Below are positions 12,500-23,906 of a stretch of DNA of 64,000 nt, in pieces. The stretch is from Haemaphysalis longicornis (lineage: Eukaryota > Arthropoda > Arachnida > Ixodida > Ixodidae). Numbering within the stretch: position 1 is the first letter of the stretch; every line of letters starts with the position of its first letter. The translations under genes were made by a program, and so were the position numbers. The stretch lies in contig CM023453.1 of the NCBI GenBank assembly GCA_013339765.2, forward strand, positions 93,589,767 to 93,653,766, read 5' to 3'. The notes under the pieces are model-generated. The model did no database searches and was not told the origin of the DNA. It was given only the letters and a program-made list of their open reading frames with translations.

Positions 12500-13965
12500 A
12501 GCAGTACTTAAGACACAATTTATATTAGGTGGATACGAGATGTAATAGGGCAGAACTTTTACAACCTTTGCTCATGGTTTTTGTATACATAAATTGTACG
12601 AGTTAAAGGGTTCTTAAGCCTTAAAAATTCAGATACAAGCGGAGCTATACGCCCAGTGTCACATTGGTAATGACGGCCATAATGTATTTGTTGTCTTAAT
12701 ATTATACGCTGATCTGCATACTCGACACACAGACACTTTTTCAGGCAGGGTAAATTTACGCACGTACCGCGCTGGATTTTTGGTTCGGCTAGTTCGGAGA
12801 GGCATCGCTAGCCACATACTAATTACACAAAACTCACAAAATATTTCCAATTTCATCCTGACACAAGCAAGTTTAAATCTGACTCCGTCTTAAAAGGTAT
12901 TGTTATGGCTTTTTTACAACAGTCCGGCGACCTCCCAAAGAAACCTAGCACTTTCTGTTGGGGGCGAATGCAAAATAACTAATGTAATTCAACACCTTAG
13001 ATGCTTGCTGCACCCAGTACCCTCTAAAAGTTTCGTCCTCCGCAGTCTTGACTGGATTGACTCCGCTACCGCTTTTAAATAGCATCAATAAGTTGCTGAT
13101 GGCTTTCGCCACTGCTCAGTTGTTGTAGCTACCGCCGAGTTATAGCGGGTTTTGTTAACCGCTTCGCATTTTGAAACGCCTCTCCCTTAAAAGACACGTG
13201 CAGCTTCGGGTGTTTGATGTCAGGGCATCAAAAAGAAGAAGAAGTCGTAGAGTAAATACAGCTCGGCTGTAAATCGGTGGTGATTCGTTGTAACAAAGTG
13301 TATTGAACCATTACGTTTGGTTAAATAATACGTTTGGCTAAAACTTCAGTGCATAAAAAAACCCGCTTTTCGTTTCTGAGTGGCTCCTGAGCGGGGAGGT
13401 TGTTTCAAATACGCCGGTTTAATTTTGACCATGCCAGCAGTGTTTCAACTAGGGAGGAAAACGAAAACGCTTGTGTCTATATTTAGCCGCACGTTCAACA
13501 TTCTGAGGCTGCCAGATTAGTCACGATTCCTCCCCTATTGCGCGGATCTTCAGTTGTGGCTTCGTGGCGTCAAACCCCACGGTATAAATCGAAGGTGAAT
13601 TAACCCAGTCGAGCCGAGTTTCGCCGCCACTGGCAACTTGATCTTCATTTGACCACAGCCATGGCGTGGCCTTAGTGACGCGTCCCGTCACTCACCGCGC
13701 CTGCCACCTATGCCACCGACTAATCGTAGTCATCCTATTGCCTGGTGATCATGTATCTGGGTGGATCATGTCCAGCCACATACCTGGATTTACGATGACA
13801 GCGTTCCTCAGTATAAGAATTACATTGAGATCAAAGGTTAACCAAGTGAAACCAAGAGTTACCCATACTAAACCAAGCTTTCGATTTGCACATACAGGGT
13901 TAGTGACCTAAGCCGCAGTAATGTTTTTAACGCTGAAGAAGATCTCTGCGTTAAAATAAAAAAAA
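12500..13965. other. First recognised intron of the protease pseudogene
   Basis: No coding text apart from the gypsy integrase relic that follows. An AAGAAGAAGAAG run is near 13232. Confidence 0.45.
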
Positions 13966-14875
13966 CCAACTGGATTTATTCAACCGGTTGATCCCCCGAA
14001 ACTACCATTTCAACAGGTCGGTATGGATTTGCTGGGCCCTTTACCTCTGTAATCAAGCGGCAAAATATGGATTGTGGTCGCTACCGATTACTTGACGAGC
14101 TACTGGGAAACAAACTCCCTGCCGCAGAGCAGAGCCGCAGAAATTACGAAGCTTTTTATTGAGAACATCGTACTTCGCTATGATGCTCCGGCAATAGTAA
14201 TCACTGACAGAGGAGCGTTCACAGCGCAACTTATTCAAGAAATTCTGAAGCTCAGCTGCACGAGTCACCACAGAAAGACAGTATACCACCCGCTTGCGAA
14301 CGGCCTTAGAGAGCGGCTCAACAAGACTATCGCCGACATCCTCTCCATGTATGTCGACTTCGACCACTGAAACTGAGGCAGCATACCTCCATACGTAACA
14401 TTCGCCTATAATACCGCAGCTTAGGAAACCACGCGATTCACCTTGTTCCGCTTAGTTCATAGGCGAGACGTTTTCACAATGTTGGATATTATGCTTCTGC
14501 CAGTCGAGGCTTCTGCTGAAAGCACGGACGCTGACAAAATTCCGCAGCGCGCTGAGATCACCTGCCAACTAGCACGCCAGAGCATTCGATGTCAGCAGGC
14601 AAATGACGCCCGGCGATAAAACACGCGACACCGACAAGTTGCATATCAACCAGAAGATTTGGTCTGGGTGTAAAGCGTCGTTCGCCGAAGCTACCATTCG
14701 GAAAAATTAATGTACGTTGCTTCGGTCCCTGCAAAGTCCTTCGTCGGACAGGCGACGTCAACTACGAAGTTCAGTCCTGAGGAAACTGCGCGTTCTCCTC
14801 GCACCGCGACACAGTCTGATGTCATGCACGTCGCAAGAATGAAGCCTTATTACGCCCGTCAGACTTCATCTTGAA
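13966..14875 (+). mobile_element. Ty3/gypsy integrase relic
   Basis: Plus strand in the pseudogene's first intron. Reads PKLPFQQVGMDLLGPL, then WIVVATDYLTSYWETN (first catalytic Asp), APAIVITDRGAF (second Asp) and YHPLANGLRERLNKTIADIL, where the catalytic Glu position (usually xGLxER) is retained. The C-terminal part AEITCQLARQSIRCQQAND, DLVWV and MHVARMKPYYARQ follows with stops and shifts. A different gypsy lineage from the Mag-like element. No LTRs were found beside it. Confidence 0.78.
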
Positions 14876-14879
14876 CTGT

Positions 14880-16546
14880 TTTGGGACCCATGTCATTTTT
14901 TTCTTTATTCTTACAGTTTCTGTATTTTTCCTCATTCATGAACTACCTTCGTTCGTATCGTAGCGATGCATTCATGGTGGAGCGGGCAATGCCAACAAGT
15001 GTTCTGTCCGAATTCTTACGCAGGGTCACTATCCTTGCCACGATACGCCACGCTACCCGAACCATTGGTGCATAGAAATCGTGGACGCTTAAGTGTTAGC
15101 TCGGCACGTTTTTAGGACGTTTGGCTGTCCCCGCCAGTCAAGGTGTCATCTGCAGGCGTGCCTGGTTCAGTAAACACCACTTTTTGAACTCTTCACTAGT
15201 GACAATATTTTTGTCATGAATGAGCCAATGGTAATTGCTGTATTTGTTGAGTACTTCTGAGAGCCATGCTTGATATAATGTTGGAAAGCAGTTCCCTGAG
15301 AGTAGACTGAATGTTTGTCCTTTACAACTGCCTGACCGGCTCGCCAACTATTGTCGATGGGACAAACCGACCGATGGACAAACCAGTTCACTGACTCGTT
15401 ATATAGTGCTATCACCACACAGCTTAAAATTTTACACCTGAAGTATAAAGGGTTGTCCTGGCACTGCGCCTTGCGTATTATTGTGTGAGACCCCACTATA
15501 TAGGTCACTCCAGCCTAATGGCTATGGGAAGGATATTTATGGAAATATATTTCGGTGTCTTATCTGAAAACATATTTATGGCGGTGAATAGTAGCGAACA
15601 GGTTTTTTTATTTCAGATGAGGGAAACGGGTTTAATTTTGGCGATGAAAATGTGCTTCACCAATGGGTGACAAAAGGTAAAATACGCCCATGTATGACAT
15701 ATTATCGGCCATTAAAGAAAATCCTGTATGCTAACATATACTGCGGACATTTTGCCGGGAGGTCTAGATTTTGCACATAGTGCTGAAAGTATAATTTCTG
15801 ATGTTTATCAAAATGTAAAAAATTGTTCGATTATCAGCCGCTGCAGGATAAAAGTTTTGAAAGCGTCGCCTCTAAGAAGTAACTCATAATGTCAGCATTT
15901 CGAGGATAAATAAAAAAAGAGGCCTTTAGAGCCGCATCATCTAATTTCTGATACGTCACAAATAGTCAAGTTATATACTCAGTTTTTAAGGCTGACCACG
16001 TCATAATTGATTTCGCTGCCTTCAACCTTAGAGGAAGTGCCATATCAGCACCAGAACAAAGGCGCACACGTGAAGAAGCTGCCGATTTTCTAGCGGTCCA
16101 CCAGTGAAAACATACAATGAGGTTGGAGAGCAATGCATCTAGGGCCCATACGCATAACACGACGTTGTAATATTTTTTAATGTATGGGTGCACTGCCTGT
16201 GTCATTACCTTTACTGTCCAGGTGCAGGGCATTCATTGTATTGCCTCTTGAAGAACTGTAAAATATGTAGTTCACAAGCAGAATTTTGATGCCAGAATTC
16301 TTTCATAGCGGATGTGAGAAAGTGCCATTAAACATTTGAAAAGTGCAGGTGACAGTTCTGCTAGTTGCTAACCTAAGTAAATACATTGATTGTTTAGAAA
16401 ATCACTCTTAGATTCAAGATATTGTGCCATTTCTTCCTTTCACTGTGTAAGCACCTTTCTCGGGTACAGTGAAATTAAATGGCTAATCTTATTTTGGTAC
16501 AACCGTCGCATATGGGGTACGGCTCAGCAATTTCCTTTACTCGCAG
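14880..16546. other. Rest of the pseudogene intron
   Basis: Short frames only (the longest about 113 codons, minus, at 15167-15508), without known motifs. Confidence 0.45.
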
Positions 16547-16675
16547 CCACTAAAGAGCAGATCAACCCTCCTGAACTGAAGCAAGCCTTGGTAGAGGAAG
16601 GTAGCGTGTACTGGACTCGACCTTCCCACAGAACGCCTCCTCTGTCTCCATGGCATTACAGGATTCCATGGGCTC
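16547..16675 (+). pseudogene. Pseudogene exon, 168-182 loop
   Basis: Acceptor ACTCGCAG, donor GTAAGT. Starts TKEQINPPELKQALVEE, then needs a one-base correction to read the C..LLCLHGITG part. 129 nt against 128 in gene A. Confidence 0.68.
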
Positions 16676-17479
16676 GTAAGTGGAAGTTTAAGCCATTGCG
16701 TTACTGTCAACAGGGTTCTTCGACATGCATCAAATGCACTAAACACTTGCTAAATTGCACAAACGTGGCTCCAGTCAGGTCAGCTCCGAGTCATTTCTTA
16801 TGTTAGTGTTAAGCATGAAGGGCATGGTAGCAAATGGCACCCTGACAGTAGAAATGGCAGACCAGAATTCGAGCGCAACGTATGCCGATTTCGACGATGA
16901 GCGACACCTACCCGCACATGTGCATAGCTACAAACGCACAGATAATGATGTAGTTCATATCTATCGCCTACGGTAACTGTAATCTAACAGTATTAGGTGG
17001 CCAAGTGGCAAAGTACACAATTCTAACCAACCATTGGTCTGCGGGTGGACGCTAATTTGATCTTCATCAGTAATTTTTTTTTAGTATTGATAACGAGTGC
17101 AATGTGTGTCACAAAATAATATAGGACTGAATTAAACCACAAAACTAGATTTCAAAGATAAGAACTCTCATAATCATATTTGCGTGGAATGACGCAAAGG
17201 CTCTAAGGTCAAAAAGAGCAAGAAATATGCAGTTTATCGCAGGTGGCCGGCATCATGTCAGGATAGAGATTCATGTCTGACAATTAATGCCTACAACTGA
17301 TGGTTATAGATTAAAAGTTAATATACAGGGAGCAAAACTCTGAAAGTGCTTTTCAACAGTTTTTTCTCTGCAACCCCTTTATGATGACAGTTTGAATGTT
17401 ATTGCTGCAATTAATCAACATATTAGCAGTTTACACAGCGATTGGTAACGGTCTAAACGTCTGTGTTCTATTTTTAAAG

Positions 17480-17693
17480 GGCGACAGTGGCGGACCTATT
17501 GTTCATCGTCAAAATGAACATGGACTTTGTGTGGACTTGTTCACATGGTTTACGAATCCTTCGATAATGTTTACTATTCCTACGGGGAAGCGACTAGGGT
17601 TTCACATTTTATAAACAATTTTATTTAGCCTTACATGGCAAGAAAACGTTCATGGAGAGCTCCATGGATGTCTCGGGATCTTTTTGTTTTTGA
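17480..17693 (+). pseudogene. Pseudogene exon, catalytic Ser
   Basis: Starts GDSGGPIVHRQN after a TTTTTAAAG acceptor. A base missing near 17513 moves the match to another frame (GLVHMVYESF, EATRVSHFINNF), which then meets a TAG where gene B reads into its tail. Confidence 0.72.
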
Positions 17694-18249
17694 TATCATA
17701 TTCGAAGATTGTTTTGTCAATTCCATTGTTTCGCCTTCAGAGCACAGGTTAAGAAACCTAACAACGTTGGCGTTATGTTGCTTATGCGGCTGGACCCTCC
17801 TAACAGGGACTTTTGAAATCTACATCTATATTTTTCAACACTAAACATGAACGACTGTTATGTATACTTACCCTGTAATATAAATGACTTCGTTCTTATG
17901 TAGGAGTGGTTTACTTTGAATAAAATATATCCAATGCTTTGCTGGCTTGTACTCATATGTTTCTTCACGTAATTCAACCACAACTGCTGTTATTTGACAT
18001 TAACGAAAAAGCAGTACTTGGGCTCCAGTGAGCTTTCACTTCTGTCATCGAAATTTTACACTGAAGCTAGTGTCCAGTGTTTTCTGCATTAATGCGAGCC
18101 TTTTTTTGTGGAGCCTATCAACGAAGCTGACGACACAGTGATTCTTGTATTAGAGAATAGTCACCGAGAAAGCTGTACTAATTTCACACTCCAATCATCA
18201 ACAGATTTGCTCTAGCGTTGCCGTAAATGGAGAACCACCGGCGCCACCC

Positions 18250-18605
18250 TCACTGATCCAAAGATCTGTAAGGCTGTTTTGAGAATATGACGTTAGGATA
18301 TTGCTGCTTCTTTGAGTGATGGGTAAGGCGAGGCATTTGTTTTTCGGTCCGGGCAGCAGGTCGTCTAAACAAAGGCGGATGTTTAAACGAGGTCATGTAA
18401 AGGAAGGCATTGCATCCACCTTCCACCACTGCAGCCGTGGTTCTGTTGTGAATGTAGCAGGCCACGTCTCTGTAAAAAACCTCAAAGAGAAATCCGAAAA
18501 CGTAACGTAACACCTGACGGCTCCGGCTGGTGATCCGGGCGTATATTCTTCGAAAGTGGTCGAAGAAAAACTTCCTTTTCTTACGCGGATTCGTGAAGGG
18601 CAAGG
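18250..18605 (-). pseudogene. Possible histone H2B-like pseudogene
   Basis: Minus-strand frame of 117 codons. PRKKRKFFFDHFRRIY, then TSRSRQVLRYVFGFLFEVF and VACYIHNRTT follow the order of H2B landmarks (KKRK basic patch, SSKAM..xxSFVxDxFE helix, AxxLAHYNKRST). Identities are few and the C-terminal helix is not clear. An old processed copy is one reading, chance another. Confidence 0.25.
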
Positions 18606-19407
18606 TACGTATGCTTCCACAGGTGCAGTCGGTGTATCCAAGAAGAAAGAGCTCTGCGTATACGTTGAGTCCAACGGAGAGTTTCCTTTATTGATCACGT
18701 GCGAATTCTGATGGCCCATTACAAACCATTCATAGTCATAGAAACCATAAGAAGACTCACAACTTGTTTACCAGCTTTCAGAATGAGCCAGCTTTGAATT
18801 CAAAGTGGAGTCTATATTACACGGTTTCTACAGCACAAACCAAAATACAGCATCAGAAAAAATCATCAAATGACCGTGCGGCCTCAAGCAATGAATAAGA
18901 GGCGAAATAAAACTTATGATTATGATGGCAGTCACTTTAAGGCTGACATGTAGCGCGCTGTACCGAGGAAAACCTAATTCTGACAACGATTATTCCTTAA
19001 CACGAGAAAATATAGAGGCAGACCGGGTCAAGCTGACGAGGAACAGCTCGACTGGTCAGTATAAAATTACGAATATTCCCTTCCGCAACAACAGCATATC
19101 TGAAGTAATCTACAACTGCTGGTGAACACTATTGACTGTAGGAATCCGTCCTTAAAATAGTGCTTTTGAACGAGAAAGAAGCCGCCGCACATCGAGAATT
19201 TTCAGCATTTATTATGTGTCTCAGACGAGGTTCAAGTGCTCAAAGAGAGGGTACAAAAATAGCTCATGCCATGCGTCGAAGAATACGGTAGATCCTGACT
19301 GCCATTTTTGAGTTCCGACCATTTTTGTTTTGCCAATATGTCGTACTTCGTCCCCACCTGGATAATTAGATCATCTGTGGTACTCACACCTGTTTCTTTC
19401 GCTGTCG

Positions 19408-19487
19408 AGGGGGCATTTGAAATTATTTATAGTTTGAAATGCCCCCTGGAGGAATTTGTCGTGCTAAAGCACGTCAAATTCCTCTAG
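19408..19487. repeat. Two adjacent stem-loops
   Basis: Arms 19408-19422 and 19433-19447 (AGGGGGCATTTGAAA, one mismatch), then 19446-19487 with 15-bp arms around TAAA (GAGGAATTTG.CGTGC). Could be the foldback end of a small DNA transposon. Confidence 0.7.
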
Positions 19488-19489
19488 AT

Positions 19490-21416
19490 TTTATAAACCA
19501 CAATTTTGCCGCCTGCAAAACACACACAAAGTTTGGAAGCTTCAACACCAGTCGTACAAATGCCGTGCTCATTGCCAACCTTCAAGGCGAAAAATATTAT
19601 CTACACAACCATGACACACCGGACTGATTGGTTACCTCAAAGCTGCTGCTTAAACACATGCGCAAGAAAGTGAATCTAATATAAATACTTTCACAAGGTC
19701 TCCGTGCGTGAGACTCCTCCGTGTAGGCAACAGCACGTGCAGCCAGAAATCAACAAGTAACTGACTCTAAAAGAGGCCCATCGACCTAATAAACGGGTGC
19801 TTAGACAACATCATTCTGCAATGCGTCCCCTTAAATTCCTATATTTCGTTCTTAATGGTGGAAGTCCAGAACAGTCACTAAAACTTGTTAATCCGCGATA
19901 GTGTATTACAATGGTACACAAAAAATTGAAAGTTTGAAAAGGTCCACTCTCCTTGTTTTACGCTAAGCCTATACAATGCAAATCAACAGAAGCCACCTTT
20001 CAAAAGCTACTACAAAGGGTTACTGAGCTCCCTCGTAAAGTAAAACGAAAAATGAACGAGCGAAAGGGGGGAGAGGAATGAGAAGATTGCTAAACACAAT
20101 TTAAAAGCCTAATCGCCGCAGAATATCGTACGTTGTTACTATCTCTACACTTATGAAACGACTGAGCCGTGCAATTACAACGATCAGTACAAAATGAAAC
20201 CACGACCACACGGTACCTTACCACGGCATCTACGACCAAGATGCTCCAGGTAGTTATGCAAAACACGTGGGAGGACATGGGCGCAGCTCACTTCAAATCG
20301 AACGCTTTGAAATCCTGCTACAGGCAGATCTGCACTGCATCATCTCGGTTTTTGCGAAGCTTACACCACGGACAGCTACGAGAAAGCGCAGCTATCACAG
20401 ATGTTCTCAGAGACAACCTTCGTAACACTCTTTTATATAACGGGCTCCAACTTATAATGACGGAATAAATCACTGCACTTGAGGGAACTTTTACATGCAC
20501 GCATATGCGAAAACTTATAAGTGGTATTCATTGAAAAGTTTTGTAGTCATTTTCTTCGCTTGGAAACTCTAGAAACGGCCACAAACACGGCCACTGCTTC
20601 ACGGACATGGCGCGGCTTGTGCCACTGCGCTCTCACGCCGAAGAAAAAAAAACACCGACGTGCGTCGTCTGCTCTGTTTCAACCCGGTTCTCGACGGTGG
20701 TGTCACCTGAGATGTTTTTAATCGCGCTCTCAATGGACTAGAGGCATTACTTCGGGTTCACTGGGGTAGAGTTCGGAACGTCCAACAGACATCATGTGCT
20801 TACCACGGGAAAGTACCGCCATCCCACGGAGCCTGAGGTAAGAAGTGACGGCGCACTCACAAGGGTGCCGGCATGTGTTTGTCACCAGTGAATACAAGCC
20901 ATACGCTAAACCACCACCACTCTTTCGCGGTTAGGGCGGCTTGGGAAACAGAAACGGCGCGTGATTACAACACAGGTCAAATAAACGCACTCACGAAACC
21001 TTTAACGACATTCATAGACCTCGTGTTACTAGATTGGGTTGCTGAGTATCCGCGCTCTTTTCTCCTATTGTTCCGCGCCGCTGCCGTAATCATTGGTCCG
21101 TTCGCATCACGCGACATTTGTTTAGATGCGACGGTTCAATGGGCATTTGTTGTTTACGCATTTTCGATCGGTCAACTATGATAGTATCAGCTTGTCCTCC
21201 TTGCTCTGCGGCTGCGCCCGATTGGCTTCGTGCGGACGCCAATCGAAGATAACGCGCTTCGCAGCATTTCAGCGGCAGACGTGTGCCTGAAGCGGCTGTG
21301 TTGGTGTGTATTTGGCAATGTTGTTTACAAATTAACTCATCAAAGTTAGCAGTGAGGGCGCAGAAGCGAAAAGCTGGCAGCACTGATAAACACCAAAATC
21401 GCCACCGTTGCTCACA
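19490..21416. other. No gene identified
   Basis: Anonymous sequence with a poly-A stretch near 20643 and frames up to about 120 codons near 21090-21461, none recognised. Confidence 0.4.
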
Positions 21417-22077
21417 TGCGTGCGTGCCTTTGCAACACCTCGAGAGCGCAATCATCAGCATGGACTTCTATGGTCACTCAGCAGACACTCACGTGCCAGC
21501 CAATCGGAAGGTACAGAGCCGAAGGCAGAAAGAGAAGCGATCCCGAGAACAAACAGTCGGAGGTTGGCGCGTGACCGGGATGAATGGCGGCCGTGCTCCC
21601 GGACCCGTGCTGTGCCCAGGAGGTCCTCCACAAGGGCAACGTGCAGGTCATCTCCTCCCCATTCAAGACGAATTTTCGGACATCGGAAGAAGACCGCGAC
21701 GCCCCAAGAGAACTGCGTCCGCTACAATGCGACGAGAGCTCGGGGTGCGCTCTACCATTGCAGTTACGACACGTCACCTGGACCTTGCAACACCGCAACA
21801 CCCCACTGCGTACCTGGGTAGGACAAACCCGTTCGAGCAGCGAACACGCACTGTGTCCGTTCCGTTTATTTTCCGACTGTGATTCTTTCTCCTGTCGTCG
21901 TACTTCTGGCCCTTCCCAGTCGCGATTTGTAGCAGTTCCCTATGTTTCTGTAGTTTCACATTGCTTATTAGCTTGTCTCTGTTCATTGTGTGTATTCATT
22001 TTGGATTTCAGCATGTTGTTAACATTGTCTCGTTCTCAGGTTATTTTCTCGTATGTATTATTGTCCCCAACCGACCA
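21417..22077 (+). repeat. LTR-like repeat A of a retrotransposon relic
   Basis: Shares long stretches with 23403-23906 plus 26418-26600: GAGAGCGCMATCATCA, GGACCCGTGCTGTGCCC, GACACGTCACCTGGACCTTG, GTTCATTGTGTGYATTCATTT and TATTGTCCCCAA. The 3' end (ccgacca) is followed by an ATTGGCGTC primer-like site and a gag-like ORF, so this is the 5' LTR. The exact 5' limit is a guess from where similarity fades. Confidence 0.62.
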
Positions 22078-23402
22078 TAATTGGCGTCTATGGCAGGACG
22101 AGACAAGTTGGTTGCGGATACCCTTAAACCGAAAATGGACGCGGCAGAGCTAATTATATTGAAGATTCGTTTAGGCTTAAGTGGCGACAAGAGTAGGGAG
22201 TGGGTAATCGTGAAGCGAGAGCGCTCGCACAAGGAAACCATTCTAGAGCTGCAAGCGGCCATCAAGCTAGCCGAAATAAAAACGAAGATTGCTGCAATGC
22301 AGAGGAGCGTGACCGGCAGGTGAAAGTGCCTGTGGAAATCGAAAAAGAAACTTTGCAGCTGCTTGCACAGCTCGCGGAGCGTGAGGCGACGCGAAGGGCG
22401 ACACCTCGATCAGGGGATATAAAGAAACTGTTAATCGAATCGAACATGTCTCACCCTCAAGTTTCAGCGCAGACCAAACTCTGCCCCCTGTGAAAAGGCA
22501 GAAGGTGCCAAAACCAAATGAAACAGCGGAACGTCGGATGGGTCTTCAATCGGACCCCAACTACGAAACACCTTTTAAAACGCAAGAGGCAACGTCCAAC
22601 TTCATTTTATGACGTCTCTTGAGCCAAAGTTTTATGGTGAATGTAATACGGAGACGCAGCAAATCCCACTTGGTAAGCGGCGCTCTCTATGAAAGGACAT
22701 TGGCAAGTAACACGGATACCAAAAGCCCCCAGATTTCAGCGTGAAAAGGCCAGGTAGTGTCAAAAACAAAGGAACCTCCCTGCAAGATCCGAAAGCACTA
22801 CTTTAGTCGGACAAAGGATCCAAGTTCAAAATTCAAGCAACATAACTGTAGTAACGCAAAAAGGGCTATGTCACCACTCGTGAGTGCCTCACGAAATACA
22901 GAAGCCATCGATATACATTTTGTTCTGCGTTTCCCAAGGTCTGTCAGAAAGTTTTCACGTACAGCGGTACACCGTCACTTAAGGGGAAAGCGCAGTGACC
23001 ACTCGGCCAGATGTGTGTACCAAAGAGGCACAGGTTGGCATCGAAGCCACTGTAGAGGAAGGGAAAAACTTGTGCCTGTTTGTTGTCTTGATTTGTTTCG
23101 GAAACTTATAATACCTATGCAAGGCCAGTGTAAAGATGGTCATTAATTTAGTATGTTCGCTTATTATTTTATTGCGATCAGTTTCTGCGAACTGGGTTTC
23201 CAGTTCGTGTGCTTCTGGTCCAATAATGGGGAATATACTTTTCGCAACCTAGTTCAAAAGGGATTTTTTGATGTTGTGGACTGGTGGACGGGGAAGTGAC
23301 CTTGGTCGGTGGAAAAAGGCTGAAGTGGGTTGAGTTGTGCAGCGAAGAATCACGACGAAAACGTACGCCAATAAAAAGAAGACGACGAGGATAACGAAGA
23401 CG
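22078..23402 (+). mobile_element. Internal region of LTR-retrotransposon relic with gag-like ORF
   Basis: ATG at 22090 opens MAGRDKLVADTLKPKMDAAE, GLSGDKSREWVIVKRER and LQAAIKLAEIKTKI, which resembles the short helical N-terminus of some gypsy gag proteins. The frame shifts near 22323 and the text continues as LAQLAEREATRRATPRSGD. Beyond about 22500 no RT, protease or integrase motif is visible and only about 0.9 kb remains before the second LTR, so pol is deleted. Confidence 0.5.
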
Positions 23403-23906
23403 TGCGCTGTGGGGTACGGTCCAAAAAAACTGAGAGCGCCATCATCATCATCGCCTTGTGGGCGCACTCACCCCCACTCACGAGCCAACCAATCTGAAGC
23501 TGCCAGCGCGTAAGGTTGAAGGCCAAAGTAGAAGGGATCCTGAGCAGACGAACAACCTGTCGAAGGGTGCAGCGTGACTGGGATTCACGACGGTGGGACG
23601 ACCGGACCCGTGCTGTGCCCCAAAAGGTTCTCTAGAAGTGCAACCTCCAGGACATCCCCCCCAGAGACAAGTCGGGACGTAGCACATCGGTAGAATACCG
23701 CGACACCTCAACAGAGCTGCGACCGTTACTATGCGATGGGCGCTCGTGCACGCTCTATCATCGCACCCAGGACACGTCACCTGGACCTTGCGACACCGCG
23801 ACACTACCACTGCGCATCTGCGACGTGAGGTAGGAAAACCCGGTTTCAGTAGCGAACAATTACTGCATCCGTTTCCTTAATTTCCGGGCTGTGGCCCTTT
23901 CTTGTC

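Larger units (their letters stand above)
12330..17693 (+). pseudogene. S1 serine protease pseudogene, plus strand
   Basis: Three exons match gene A exons 4-6 in order and with the same splice sites: 12330-12496 (triad Asp region), 16547-16675 (PPELKQ loop) and 17480 to about 17693 (GDSGGP). Each differs from its gene A counterpart by a one-base length change that breaks the frame: an extra G near 12474 just before the GWG motif, an extra base near 16600, and a lost base near 17513. A stop also falls in the C-terminal helix region. Exons for the signal peptide, activation site and His were not recognised upstream, apart from a possible signal exon at 4005-4065. Intron 1 holds a gypsy integrase relic. 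Single-base indels could also be sequencing error, but three in three exons beside intact gene A exons favour decay. Confidence 0.72.

Noticed and set aside
18250..18605. Histone H4 as the identity of this frame
   Set aside because: First considered because of YRDVACYIH, but the order of landmarks fits H2B better and neither is strong.
21478..21882. Frames of 100-200 codons in both strands of the LTR-like repeat
   Set aside because: They lie in a repeat that recurs at 23403 without frame conservation; GC-rich LTR sequence explains them.
22081..22089. TTG start for the gag-like frame
   Set aside because: TTG lies in the primer-like site just after the LTR; the ATG at 22090 is in the same frame.
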